Origin: Progne subis subis
Lineage: Eukaryota; Chordata; Aves; Passeriformes; Hirundinidae
Length of the DNA stretch: 64,000 bases
Reading direction: 5' to 3'
Assembly: GCA_022316685.1 (NCBI GenBank)
Contig: JAKJHU010000030.1
Location: 16,634,018-16,698,017, forward strand
Shown here in pieces: positions 12,822-25,323 of the stretch. Position numbers and translations under genes: made by a program. A model generated the notes under the pieces. The model searched no databases. It was not told where the DNA came from and worked only from the letters and a program-made list of their open reading frames with translations. Numbering within the stretch: position 1 is the first letter of the stretch; every line of letters begins with the position of its first letter.

Positions 12822-12851
12822 TGGTTTTTTTTTTTTTTTTTTTTTTTTTTT
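12747..12851. repeat. T run, GT repeat, T run
   Basis: A TTG repeat leads into 37 consecutive T (12772-12808), a (GT)n block (12809-12822) and 27 consecutive T (12825-12851). Homopolymers of this length are unstable in replication and sequencing, so exact counts may be unreliable. Confidence 0.97.
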
Positions 12852-13092
12852 GTACCTAGTGAAGGGAAAACTAGCACTTATTTCCATTCTTTATTTTCCA
12901 CTCTACTACTTTAATACAACTTCCTCTTAAAGGCAAACCACTACTATAAAGCTGAGAGAGTTCCATGAGTAGCAAAACCAAGGAAGTTTCATTTCCTACA
13001 GATTTGTATCCTGAGGCTGTATTTTTATATGGTGTCTCTGGTGTCTAATGATAGATGAGTCACATACTACAATTTAGGCAGGAAGGGTCCCC
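12852..13092. other. Unique spacer between T tract and CR1
   Basis: Short unique sequence with no recognised feature. Confidence 0.5.
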
Positions 13093-13580
13093 ATCACAGA
13101 ATCACAAGTTGGAAGAGACCTTCAAGATCATCGAGTCCAACCCATGCCCTTAGATACCTTGAGGTGTCTAATCCAGCATCATGGTCAGAGAAGGTCTAAC
13201 TCTGGAGGTAGATCCGATTTCTTGGGGTCTCATTCAGCAAGGTTTGGGTGCCTCTAAGGTTGAACGATGATGCCCACCCTCTCAGGGGTCTTGTTCCAGC
13301 ACTGAACTCCTCTGAAGGTGAAACAATTTTCTTCTGTCCATCTGGAAGAGCCTCCAGCATAGGTTGCAATTGTTCCAACTTGTCCTTTCACTGTGCATCT
13401 TTCAAAGGGGCTGTCTCAGTTTCCCTCATTTTCCTTCCATCAGGCAGTAAAAAGGAACCTGACCCCTCTGCCCATCATTTTCTCCTCTCCTGGCTGAACA
13501 ATGCCAACCATCCCAGCTTCTCCTTGCTCATTTGAACTTCAGAGTACCCTCCATCCCAGTGCTCTTTACTTGGATGCCTT
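13093..13580 (-). mobile_element. Decayed CR1 LINE 3' fragment
   Basis: The plus strand starts with ATCACAGAATCACAAGTTGG and GACCTTCAAGATCATCGAGT, the antisense 3' end of an avian CR1. After a diverged stretch, further CR1-like phrases appear in the right order: AGGTGAAACAATTTTCTTCT (13316 on), ACTTGTCCTTTCACTGTGCA (13378 on) and CTCCTGGCTGAACAATGCCA (13487 on). The core of the call is 13093-13155; the remainder is diverged and its limits are approximate. No coding sequence remains. Confidence 0.75.
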
Positions 13581-16500
13581 CAAGTTTTCTGACTCTTCTG
13601 ACTCTTGGGTGATAGTCCCAAAGCAAGACAGAATACACAGATTTTTTTGCTGTGTGATTTTTCTTTACTTCCTCATCCTCCCATTTGCATAGTTTTAGTG
13701 TCTTCGAGTCTTTCACCTCTCTGTCAATGTATTTAATAATTTTTTAAACCTGATAATGGATTTAAAAATTGTTTCTGGAAAGGGTTAATTTACAGGTACA
13801 CCCAGTCTTACACAGAGTAATTACACAGGCCTCATATTCTTGTGAAACAAGGCTAAAATGCCAGCAATGATAGTTTATTGGTCTTACATAGAAAGAGGGA
13901 GGAAAACCAGGTGATGATGGGCAGATATAAGTCCAGATCGGTTATGTCTGTAGAAGAGGTTTCTTTTCTGAGGTCTTTGCCATATTTTCCTGTTGGTATT
14001 TATTGACCTCTCAGACACAATTATTTCTTATAGAATCAGCTGTGTTAATCTAGATGCAGAGCTGAGGCTGTTTCATCTACCCTGGTGGACACTGCTTAGT
14101 GCAGAAGTGCCAGTAGAGTATCAGCAGGTGTTTTGAGGGATGTCCTACTTACTACTTACTCTAAGTGACCTGAGGGGGTGCAGGGAGGGAACTGAAGACA
14201 CAAGTCATTGCCCTGCACATGGGAAATCTAAAAGGACTCCAATGTTGTATCTTAAAAAATTTTATTAGCCCAAATAAGACCTATACTGGTAAAAAACCTG
14301 GTTTACACCCAAATAATGTCAGTTTTCTCCAATGAACATATTTATGGCATGGAAAAATGGGGAACAGGTTATATGGGCAAATGTCCTCTTTCATCTGTGT
14401 GGTTTGGTGGAACACTCTGCCTGGGTTAAGGCACAGCCATTTGGAAATCTCTGTGGGCTGGGTACTCAATGTCTGTCGCACATCGCAGGCTGGCACCCCC
14501 ATGACTGATGCTTTCCCAAGTCTGTATTGTAGACATGGTTTACAGACAACTATTGTAAATATTTTTGCACTAGCATAGCTGTATTGATTCTTGTAGGGTC
14601 AGTGATTCTGTTTTGCTTATATGATTACAGCTAAACTGGCACACCTTCCTGAGAAGTCACCTCCGCTCAATGGCAATTCATTTTGAGCTTCTCAGAGGTT
14701 ATCGTGAGCATGGAAAACATCCAACAAATGGATTGTTCCCGCAGAAGCAATGAATGCAGATTGAATCGCCCTTGAGTATGGCTGAGTTTTCAGGCAGCAA
14801 CAGGGCACCATGCCTGTGTTGTATTAGTTTTGCATATTTATAAGCTTGTGAGTGTTACACTTTTGACAGGACAAGCCATTGCTCTGTTTCCAAGGGCTCT
14901 TCCTAAGACAAACAGGCACTTTCAATAAATCCACAGATTTTTTTTTAAGAGGAAGCTGAATGCTGAAGCTGGAAACATACATTACAAGGAGTTAAAGCCA
15001 GGGCCTTTCTTCTTTAAAACTACTGGATTTGCTTTTATTTTCTATAAACCAGTTATTTTGTCCCTTTCCTATGGTATTTCTTTTCTTGCCTACATGCAAA
15101 GTTCTGTTCTTCATTCCTCAGGTCTGCATCCAATAGTTAATACTTGAAGGAGCACCTAAGATGGCTATGGATATTGAAGCCAGTCCTTCAAAGAAACTTC
15201 AACTAATAAAATGGTCTTGCATCAAGCTGTGGAATTTATTTCCCAAAGATGGTGAAAAAAATAACATGAACTCTTCACATTTGTCAGTGTTCTGTACATA
15301 TTTATTTCATTTTTTTCCTCCTTTCCTATGTTTGGAGTCTGATCACAAAGCATCTCTCTTTACCATGCTGACTTTTTTCTTTCTGTCTGGTCTTGCAGGC
15401 TGTCTTCCACTAAGTAACTGAGTCATCTGGCTCATCTCTACCTCAGACTTCCCTAGGATGCTGAGTACTGTTCTTTCACAAATTAAAGTCTGGTTTTTTA
15501 TGACTGGGGACTTTTCCACCTTTTAGCCCTTCCTTCTTTTGGACAGTCTGTACTGGGTGCCTTTTCCTATTCATGGACTTGTTTTTCTTTCCTACCCTTC
15601 AGGAAGAGCACTGTCATAAAGAAATTACTTCCCCTTAGCTTTGTGCAACTTCTGGACAGGAAAGGTCCTGACAGCCAGTGGGTTTTCCCCAAAATTCTGC
15701 ATTTCAGTTTTAGTGATGTTTAACAAACCACCACAGTCAGAATTCCCAAGCCGCCTGATGAAGCTGGTTTGTATGCACCTACTTACCCACACACAAATTC
15801 TGACTGTACAGAGTGCTCAGTGTCAAACTGAACATCAGCGACCTGGATCCTGATGGCATCTGGATTTCAGTGGCACCCAAGCAGCAGTCTCAGTTTCTCT
15901 CTGGTCCCTCCTCACAGCAAGGAGCAAGTGCTTTTTAATGTATTTTTACTTATTAAGGTTTCCTTGCTGGAAGTGTAGTAGAAGTTGTTATACTCCAGCT
16001 TTACGGGTTTTCATTGTCAGTTGTTAACTAGGGGCAAAACCAGAGCTGGGTTTGAGATGGGGCAATGCCAATGGCTCAGACTAAAACCTGTCTGCCTGCC
16101 AGTAGGACTGCTGCATCATCTGTGGTTGGATTAGTGCCTTAACATCACTTCATATCACATATAAAGCTAATGCTGTAGAATGCTATGGTGACTGCACTGA
16201 ACACTCATGTTCTGTCACCTTCACACCCGCTTACTGGAAAAAAAAAATTAGAAGTTATGGTTGTCTCTTCATTGCTCAGAAAAGGAGGTTTTCTGAAGAA
16301 GAAAAGAAATGTGCATCAAGAACCCACAGGGTCCCATAGGAAGCAAGGTTCAGGTCAGTCACATTTCTAAGTACAGTGCTGCCAAGCAGTTGAGAAGACC
16401 TATTGTGTTAGCACTGTATGGCTGTGTTGTTAGCTTTCAGGAGATGACTAATGTGCCTTAATTAATCCCTGTGTGAAAAACATACTTTGTCGGCAACACC

Positions 16501-19500
16501 GACAAGGCCAAAACTGTGAGCAAGTTATTGGGAGCTGCATCTTCCTGACGTGCTTTTCAGCTGCGAAGTGTTGGCCACATAAGGAAGCCAGCACAAACTG
16601 TGCTTTTTGGTCAAAACTTATTTACTGAAAATGGTGAAAACCTGACCCTAGTTCAAGAAAAAGCATCTTCATAAGTAGAAAAATACCAGCAAAAATTGCA
16701 ATTAGCCAGGAAGACATGATCACAGGCTCACAGAGAATGGCAATGAATAGTGGTAATGCCACAGCATAGCAAAGGCACAGTGAGTTGAGATGTACTGCTC
16801 TGTGTAATCTGGACATGATTTCTGTATGCAGTGTGAGTGCTGTAGTAATTTTTTTTTAATCTTGGTAATAAAGTCAAATCCTGACTTAAATCAGGACATT
16901 AGTAGTGATGGCAGATACACACTGTCATCATCAGCCGAAAGATCTCAAATCTCTTTGTAGACATATATTCAAAGGTCATTTCATCCACAGCTGAAAACCA
17001 GCCCTCTCTGGAATAAAAATGAAGCAGAAAGTAGAAGTGTGCAGAAATACTAGGCCAGGAAGTGAAGACTTCCCCTTCCAATTGAAGGGCAGAAGGATGG
17101 TTAAGTGATTAAAATATTAGCCAGAAGACTGACATAAAAAACTGCATTTTTCCAGTCTCTTGTAATACAGATGGGCACTGTAGGAAATTGAAAATATCCT
17201 ATCCAAGTCGATGGTGCATGAAATCCCCCTTAGTGTTGGATTTTTTCTTGATTTTACTTTGAATGTTTTGTCACAATGTGATAACAGCAGTGAGACTGAC
17301 TATGAGATTAGCCCCTGGTCCAGACTGGCCAAATGGAAATTCAGAGTGTGAAAATTGACTCTGTGGGGCCTAAACTCCTACATGTATATTGATTATGTGC
17401 TTGCATGAAGATATTTATCCTGAGTGTGCCGGTTATACATGCTATACCTATCCTGCAGGCACTGAAGGAGGTGAAACACACCCCCCTTGCAAAACACTGG
17501 GTTTGAAAGGAAGGCTGAAGTAAAGGCAGGAATGCTGAATGGGAATGGCTTGACCGTAGCAATGCTTGTAAAGGTGAAGGAGTTGTTCTGATCCTTAGCT
17601 AGCTGTGGGTATGTCAGCACAATGAATGAGGTGGCCTTGGGCTTGTTGGAGTTTGGCCCAACTTTAATACTTCATTCCAGGCTTGAGTCAATGGTCTGTC
17701 ATGGGGATCAGTTAAAATAAAAGCTAAAACTAGGTTTGGAGTGGGGGCATTTCAGTTTGGGAAAAACTATTTATGGGTGGAGGTAAAAGCAGACAAGAAA
17801 AGCAATTGTGATGCCATGACACAGGCAGTGGTTTAAGAGGAGAGCAGAATGAGCTCTGAGGCAGAGAAACTAAACCCACATTACAGGTTAAGCCAACACC
17901 TGAATTCCTCTGAAATACTCAGACCAAATCTACAGGGAATGCAGTTTATCCTGGTGAGGCTCTGCTTTGCCTTGTGATTTAGGCCTCTCATTTCCATCAT
18001 CTGATCACCAGCAAAACCAATTCTGCAGGCAAGAGCACTTGAGCTTCTTTCACACTTCTGGAGTTAGCACAGTATGCTTCTACAAATCTGCCAAAGTTGG
18101 ATGACAAAATTTTGTAGCTTTAGCCTGACTTCAGATTACATTCTCTTATCCTCTTTATTCTCTTGGATGCTGAAGTCTTCTGATGTAAAGTCAGAGGTGA
18201 GATTTCAAATGAGAACATTGGCTGGATTCAGAATGTTGTCTCTGAAATGCAAGTTTCACTGCTGGGAGAAGAAGGTGGTTTATGGTGGGTTCCCCGAAAC
18301 AGCTTCTCCCTGCTCTGGAAATCAAGGCAGACCTGAGCCGGTTGCAGAAGTTCATGGGGGTGTGTGTCTTGCATTGATAGGGCCTGAGGTCTCTATTCTT
18401 GGGTTGCTGCTATGCTAAATGGTGGAAAGAGTATTGTGAGTATCTTCATATTGTAGTCCTTATCCAGCAGGTTTCAACCATTATTTTTCATAGGAAAGGG
18501 ACTTTTTTTTTACAGCCTGCATAGTTGCTGCTTGACTTCCCCACTAAAGTGGGCAACCGGACACTAGCTGGGAACTAATGAGAATTTTAAGCTAATGGAA
18601 ATTTTTGCTGGCCTTCCAGTAGTTTCTCTATCAGGCTTGAACTTGGATTCTTTTTCGTAAGTGGTAGGTAGTTCTGTGGATGACATTCTGATTTTTTAGG
18701 GATGGCACCATGTGCTCAGGCAGGGCCTAACCTGCTCAAAAAGATTCATCTGAACAAATGCGTGTCCATAAACCACCCAGGAACAATTATGTGATTGCAG
18801 CCACTTGTTGCTTTGATCATATTTTCCCAATTTTAGTCACTGCAGCCTGTCCCAGTTAAGTGCAAAACCTCTGCTCCTCAGAGGACACCTTTTTGTGTGA
18901 ATGGGAAGGTTGTGTCAGAAGGAAAGCAGTGCTTTTACTCTACTGGAGGCACAGGAGATGGATGGGCATTAGAGGAGGAACAACAGTCTATATTCTCAAG
19001 GATACTTGATTCCTATTGATTTTCTCATGATCCAGGTAGCATGTAAATACCTGTAACAATCTGGACAGAGATAGGTTGGTTTCTTTATGAAGCTGCACTG
19101 AATGCTAAACACAGCAATGGCTCAAATGCTGGAAACAAAGCTGAAGAGCAGAAGAGACACGTGATTACATGGGGCCATGAGAAAAGGCCTGAAGGACAGC
19201 CAGGCAGGAACTGCTCCCGGAGATCTGAAGGCATTCTGCGCTGGCAGTTCATTGATGAAGGTTGCTCATTATTTACTTATTTTGAACATGTTGTTTGCTG
19301 AAGGCCAAAGCCTGTCAGACCTTAGGAAGGTTCTTTTTCAAGAGCTTTTGTTGCCTCAGCAAACAGGTCATGAGTCCAACCCACCCACTCCACAAACAAA
19401 CATTTCTCCAAATTATCAGGGGAATGGAGTTCATTTGACAGAGATGTCAGTTTGGTAGAGACAGATCACTTAGGGTGTAGGGAGTTGTTTTGTGCATGTG

Positions 19501-20360
19501 TGTCCAAGTCTTTGCCCTCCACTCTTCAGCTTCCTCCTCATGCATCCTGTATAATGACTCTGTGTGTGTGTTGATTTCATTCCTTTTGGAGCTGCTTACC
19601 TTTCTAATTATGCTCACTAAGCATTCAGTGCTTCACTTGGCTGTGTTCCCAGAACAAAGGCTATAGCTGAATACAAATAACTGAATTTAAATAACTTTGG
19701 CTTTTAATCAGAGGAAGGCCCTGTGTTGCTTAGGAAGCTTGAGCTATCACTAAGCAGAAAGGTAATTCTGCCAGCTCTCATGTAAATTGGGTGCCTGTCT
19801 GCTTCCCAAACCAGCTTCCATACTCACATATCTGCCAGATCACTTCTCCTGGTGAGCTTCACGGGCGTCTAAAGGGAGGTGATGGCAACAATTACACTTG
19901 AATTTGGGACAAGAAAGAATTCTAAATTGGTAAGAGCATTTTTCAGAAACAAGAATTATTCACAGAATGCCCCAACTTGAGTAGAGGCCGTTTGAATCTG
20001 TTTGAATTGTTGAAAAGAAAGTAGGGCAGGTAAGATGGTATCTATTGGTATCTAGAAGACACTTTAGTGGGATCCCACTGCAGAAATGATGTCTTAATTT
20101 CACTGTTCAAGAAACCAGTTTGGTTTAGAGAAAGAACTGGGAAGAAGAGTAGGTGAGAGCAGCTTTTGAATAATGTAGGCATTGTTCTTGCTTTTCCAAG
20201 AGAATAGAGAACAAAACTGACATGTGCAAAGATAAAAAGAACTCATCTCTCTGCACTGATGATTATATTAAAAAAAAGCCCCAAAAAACTAGAAGACTTA
20301 GCTCACTGTTGTCATGCACAAAAATCTATCCAAACTGTCAATAGTCATTAATTAAAAACT
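13581..20360. other. Long unique region, no supported gene
   Basis: Nearly 6.8 kb of unique AT-rich DNA. Scattered reading frames of 60-114 codons show no known domain. One at 16622-16816 on the minus strand is hydrophobic enough to resemble a membrane segment, but nothing identifies it. A small perfect inverted repeat lies at 16487-16505. No retroelement was recognised. Confidence 0.5.
16487..16505. repeat. Short perfect inverted repeat (hairpin)
   Basis: TTGTCGG and CCGACAA are exact reverse complements separated by the loop CAACA. One more pairing is possible outward after a mismatch. The arms hold two CpG dinucleotides in an otherwise CpG-poor area. No function is claimed. Confidence 0.9.
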
Positions 20361-20470
20361 ATTTTTTAAGATTTTAACTTTTTTTTAACTTTTTTTTTTT
20401 TTAAAACTTTTTTTTTTTTTTTTTTTTTTTTTGGGTTGTGGAGTTAGTTTTGTGAGATTTTTTTGTTGGG
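20361..20470. repeat. T-rich low-complexity tract
   Basis: Repeated blocks of T interrupted by AAC, TTAAAAC and GGG, including a 25-base T run at 20408-20432, followed by a T/G-rich stretch. A frame on the opposite strand encoding poly-lysine is a composition artefact. Confidence 0.95.
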
Positions 20471-20629
20471 ATTTTTTGGAGAGGGAGAGGGGAAGAGCTT
20501 TTGGTTTCTTTGGTTTTGTTTAAATATGGTTGATACAATGCAGACCTGAGGTGCAAAAATATGTTTGGGTTATCTTTTTTTTTTTTTGGAGCAATTTTGA
20601 TGATATTATCATGAAATGAAGCCATCCAA

Positions 20630-20651
20630 GATGATGATTATTATTATTATC

Positions 20652-20682
<31 letters not shown>
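20630..20682. repeat. ATT/ATC microsatellite
   Basis: Interrupted array of GAT, TAT and ATC trinucleotides resolving into about eight ATT units. It is seen directly. Confidence 0.95.
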
Positions 20683-21230
20683 ACAGAGAGGTTTTGTCTC
20701 TGAGTTTTTGTAGCTTTTATTTTTTTCCCTGATGACTTTTATTTCCAGTCTTCACTTCTGTGCTACTGTTTTCTATCTGTTCATTCTTTTCTACAAACGT
20801 CATATGTCTGTATGCAGAGAGTACTACAATATGACTTGAATTTGAAGGGCATCAAATTTTTAAGGCATTAAGTGCCCAAAGCTTGGCAAGTTCTTTGTAG
20901 TTTTTGCTAGAGATGCGGCTGTTAAGGAGATGGGGATGTTAAGTTAGAAGGAAGGCTGGAACCTGCTGTTGCCTGCTAGTGTCACGTGGACATCCTGGGT
21001 ATATGTGAGAACAGATACTTTGTGTAGAAGGGACAGGAGCAAGATGGCATCAGGGACGCTTCAGCCCTCTGGGGCACGGATCTTGAAGGTGCTGGAGTCT
21101 TGCCATGATGTTATAATGATCAAGTTTCCCCCGGGACCTCAGGCAGTAAAGGAGTAACAGCAAATGTTGTGGAAATAGCTCAAAATAAGTATCTGTCAGC
21201 CAGTGGTCCCTCAGGCATACGCCCTTCCCT
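20683..21230. other. Unique spacer, nothing recognised
   Basis: Unique DNA before the CR1 3' end. A 62-codon frame at 20969-21157 has no domain. Confidence 0.5.
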
Positions 21231-22110
21231 CACAGAGTCATTCATAGACTCATTCATTATGGCTGGGAAAGGCCTCCAAGATCATCAAGTCCAACCTTTG
21301 ACCAAACACCATCATGTCAATTAGACCAGAGCAGTGAGGGCCACTTTCAGTTGTTTGTTGAATACTTCCATGGATGTTGACTCCACCAATTCCCTGGGCA
21401 GTCCATTCCAGTGCTTAACCACTGAAGAAATTCTTCCTGATGTCCAACCTGAACCTCCCCTGGTGCAACTAGATGCCATTGCCTCTTGTCCTGTCACTTG
21501 CTGCCTGGGAGAAGAGACCAACCCCCACCTTGCTACGATTTCCTTTCAGGGATTGTAGAGACCTCCCCGAGCCTCCTTTACTCCGGGGTAAACATCTCCA
21601 TCTCCCTCAGCCACTCCTAATGTGACTCACTCTCCAGACCCTTCCCAGGCTCCACTGCCCTTCTCTGGACACACTCCAGCCCCTCAATGTCTTTCTTGCT
21701 GTGAGGGGCCAAAACCTGAACCCAAGATTGCAGGTGTGGCCTCACCAGGGCCGAGTACAGAGAGACAATCACTGCCCTGGCCCTGCTGGTGACACTATTG
21801 CTGATACAGGCCAGGATGCCATTGACCTTCCTGGCCACCTGGGCACACTCTGGCTCATGTTCAGCTGCTGTCAGTCAAGACCCTCAGATCCTTTTCTTTC
21901 AAGCAGCTTTCCAGCCACTCTGCCCCCACCCTGTATCACTGCAGGGGTTGTTGTGACCCAAGTGCAGGACCTGGCACTTGGCCTTGTTGAACCTCTTACA
22001 GCTGGTCTTGGCCTATCAACCCAGGCTGTCCAGATCCCTCTGCAGACTCCTCCTGTCCTCTGGCAGGTCAACAGTCCCACCCAGCTTGGTGTCCTCTGTG
22101 AAATTACATC
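21231..22110 (-). mobile_element. CR1 LINE with end of ORF2
   Basis: The best-preserved CR1 of the window, antisense to the plus strand. The 3' end is at about 21231-21260 (CACAGAGTCATTCATAGACT). The minus-strand frame at 21838-21617 reads as the ORF2 carboxy end, beginning [20 protein letters not shown], and shares with the copy at 1-693 an identical stretch running from LAPHSKKD to GKGLE. Further 5' sequence of the element (21850-22110 on the plus strand) keeps the antisense phrases for the preceding ORF2 part, such as ACCTGGCACTTGGCCTTGTT. Similarity stops near 22110, which I take as the 5' truncation point. Frame breaks make it inactive. Confidence 0.93.
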
Positions 22111-23326
22111 CTCACTTTCCTCTAGCTCTGGGACTGCAAAGGTCTTCAGGATTGCTTGGGTTTCTCACCTGTATATCCTGGGCAACCCCTCTGGGGAGCT
22201 GTGGTTGGCTTTCCTTTCATTTTGAGCTCCTGGAGCAGATAAGCTGTTGGAGGTAAGGCAAGCCCTTGGGCTGTCAGTGTTGTTACACAATTCCCAGAGT
22301 CCTCAGGGCTGGTGGGAAGACCATCTTCTAAACGTGTGTGCAACCCAGTCCCTGCTGTCTGAGATGGGCTGTCAGTGTGTGCACACATCTCCCACGGCCC
22401 CCAGGCAGTATCAAAACACCTTTGAGTCATCTGCTATCAGAATTCGTCAGAGATGGTTTAGGTGCTCCTGATGCTGCCAGGGACTGAGCTGGATGTCTCT
22501 TGAAGTCTTTGCCAACACTGTATTTCAGTAGTTATCATTAACAACAGGATCCTGCTCTGAGAAAGGCTGGTCTGGGCTACAGCTAACTGGAATGGGGGAA
22601 GAGAAACAGGAAAGTAGGCATCAGTTCTTACTAAGCAAACCGTGCAGATGCTCTAAATCCAACCTGTTGCTTTCTGAGCTGCTTCTTTTATCCTTTAGCA
22701 GTATAAAGTATGATGTATCACTTTTCTGGCAGCATATGTTGTTTGGTTTCTATTTTTCCCCTCTGGCTTGGGGCTCTGCTTATGAAACAAAATGAAGAGA
22801 AAAATTATTTTTGGAATAAAAATAGTTTTAGTGAAAAAAGAATGCATGAATAGAAAAGAAAGCTGCACCTTTCCACGTAAGTTATGCATGAATATAATAT
22901 TCAGAGTGGCAGCTTTCTACTCAAACATTCAGTAGTTTTTAATAACTGATTGTCAGCTTTAGAGGTAGATTTCAGAATTTCTTCTGTGATCTACCTGCAG
23001 TGTGTTTTGCTCATTTAAATCTCATCTTTGACCTTAAGGAAGAAAATATGTTTTGAGATTGAGAGAAAAATAGAACCTGATTACTCTTCACTTTGGTTGC
23101 TATATCTTTGTGGACAAAGCCTTCACCTTGTGAGCACTTGTTATGCAATCCAAGAGGAAACCCACCAGGGCAAACAAGTAGGGGAAATTCCTTTACCATG
23201 TCATTTGCTCCTGACATACTTCTTCCCCATGAAAGGAACTTCTATTTTATCTATCGTTATCATTATCCACACTTATCTATGTGTATAATTGTATAATTGC
23301 TTTGGAAGTAAAAGAGTTTGGGGGAA
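22111..23326. other. Unique sequence, no supported gene
   Basis: Unique DNA with short frames on both strands and no recognised family. The first 100 bases could hold a little more decayed CR1. Confidence 0.5.
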
Positions 23327-23377
23327 TTTTTTGGTGGGTTTTTTGGTTGTTGTTGTTGTTGTTGTTTTGGGGTGTTT

Positions 23378-23409
<32 letters not shown>

Positions 23410-23426
23410 GTCTTTTTTGGTTTTTT
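23327..23426. repeat. T/G-rich tract with TTG and TTTTG repeats
   Basis: About 100 bases of T and G only, with six or so TTG units (23346-23366) and five TTTTG units (23381-23404). The complementary strand is of the same A/C type as the tracts at 8316 and 54191. Confidence 0.95.
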
Positions 23427-25056
23427 AGCAGGAAAAGGTGAAGTAGTGGCAAAACAAATCCCATTTATAGAGCATTTGGTTCACAAGCTCTTTTAGATTC
23501 TTCTTCTCTGGTTAATGGAAGTATTTGATCTGATCCAATGTCATTATCTTCAGTGAAAGCAGATCTAGACCATAATGAACTCTGTTGATCCAGAGAAAAT
23601 GAGAATATAATAGCAGAGTAATTTAATTGTGAACAGCTCTTCAGTTAAGTGGAAAATGATATTAAAAAGTCAGTGGTTGGAAGCTGAAGGTAGAAAAATT
23701 ATACATAATTTCTAGTGTGATTTATCTACACACTCAGAATAAATGAGATTAACAATCACAATAAATGTAAGGATGCTTTGGACCTTGGGATTCTTGGCCT
23801 GGGACATATCTCACCCAGGTCTGGATGCCTATAATGCATCTATATCCGCTTCTCAGAACTATGTGTCTTGTTTTGTTTGGGTGAGGATCCAGTCAGCACC
23901 AGGGTGTGATTCAACCAGCTAAAGACAGTCACATAATTTAGGATGAAACAAAGAAAGTTCTGAAGCTCCAGTGGATATACTGAGCTCATCCCCACCAGAT
24001 GTAGAAGGATCGCCAGGTGATACAACAGATACCTAGATGCAGGTGGGTTATTTCTGTCTCTGAAGGCTGAACTCAGCCTAAATTACATTCTCCACATCAG
24101 CCAGTGATAAAGAGCCTGAAGTTGCCTGTTGTGCAGGAGACCAGGGGGTATGATCACCAGCCCCTTCTGAGCACAGAGTATGTGAATCACCAGTGAGTAA
24201 TTCTCCAACTGCTATTGAAAACTCTGCTGATCATTTTGGGGCTTTCACTATGATTTCCTTCATTCCCAATGATTCATCTATACCCTGGCCATGTTTTCAA
24301 ATGAAGGTCCATGGAGAGGCTGCTTTTCTTCTTTTGGGTCTTGGTCTGCTGCAGGGAAAAATGAGGTACTGAAGTGTGTAAGCACCTTTCAGCTCATCCT
24401 GGTGCTTTTTTTTCTGACTCATGCCAGCAGAGATATGAAAGTCATTGAAATCAGTACCATTTTGAGCAAGTTCAGGAGCCTGCCCAGGCAGAACAACTCA
24501 GAACATTATGGCCTCTTTTTCTATCTTGCACTTGATAATGATCTTCTTGGACTTGACCTCATTTATTATTTGTTCCTTGCAGGCTGTTTATGTCCAGTTT
24601 CAGAGAAGAGCTATTTGCCTGATGTGTGTGTTTTTGTAAGGGTTTCTTCTGTGCCTTGAAATGGCTCCCCTTGACAATGCATCCTGCCTGTTGTGTCCCA
24701 TCTGGTTCCCTTGCTGTGGGCATACACTGTTCTCCACCTGCTTTGGACACAAGAGACTTATCAATGTGTGTAGAGAGCCATACTGAGACAATTTGGCTCC
24801 CTGGACTTTTCTCCATTGTGCATTCCCTCCAACCTTTCTTTTACAGATGCTCTTTTCAGGTTGGTGGTATGCCTCCCACCCATGGTTTTCTTTCCCCCGA
24901 TACCATGATTTTTTCCTGGCTGTCACCTGCTTGTCCCCTGCCACCCTTCCAGCTGGGATGCAGTAGAGCCAGTTGGTATCAGGAGTATTTGCCTTCATTC
25001 AGCACCAACTTCCCTTCCTGTCTTTCTTATAAGAAATATGGACAAAAATGTGTTAA
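23427..25056. other. Unique sequence, no supported gene
   Basis: Unique DNA. Frames of 122, 132 and 146 codons at 24291-25066 overlap on opposite strands and carry no domain; they are taken as chance. Confidence 0.5.
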
Positions 25057-25323
25057 CAGGGCCTGAAGTGACAGGGTAAGGGGCGAAAGTCTTAAACTTA
25101 AAGGGTAATTTGTACTAGACATTAGAAATTTTCTACTGTGAGGTTGAAAAGTGTTGACCAGAGCAGTTGTGGATGTCCCTTCTCTAGAAGTGCTCAAGTA
25201 CGGATTCCCTGGGGCTCTGAGCAACCTGGTCTAGTGGAAGGTGTCCCCTGCCCATGTCGGGGTTTGGAACTAGGTGATCTTTAAGGTTGCTTCCAACCCA
25301 AATTATTACATGATTCTGTGATA
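25057..25323 (+). mobile_element. CR1 LINE 3' tail
   Basis: Sense-orientation CR1 tail. In order it shows AAGTGACAGGGTAAGGGGCG, AGCAGTTGTGGATGTCCCTT, GAGCAACCTGGTCTAGTGGA and GGTGATCTTTAAGGTTGCTT, ending in CATGATTCTGTGAT. These are the 3' phrases of a common avian CR1 subfamily. Only the last 265 bases were inserted, a usual CR1 truncation. Confidence 0.95.

Noticed and set aside
16622..17081. Hydrophobic minus-strand frames considered as membrane-protein exons
   Set aside because: Hydrophobicity alone in T-rich DNA is weak evidence; no family match and no convincing exon borders.
21701..22225. 174-codon plus-strand frame
   Set aside because: It is the antisense shadow of the CR1 ORF2 end and its preceding sequence.
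24291..25066. Frames of 122-146 codons on both strands
   Set aside because: Mutually overlapping and without domains; the region is unique AT-rich sequence.
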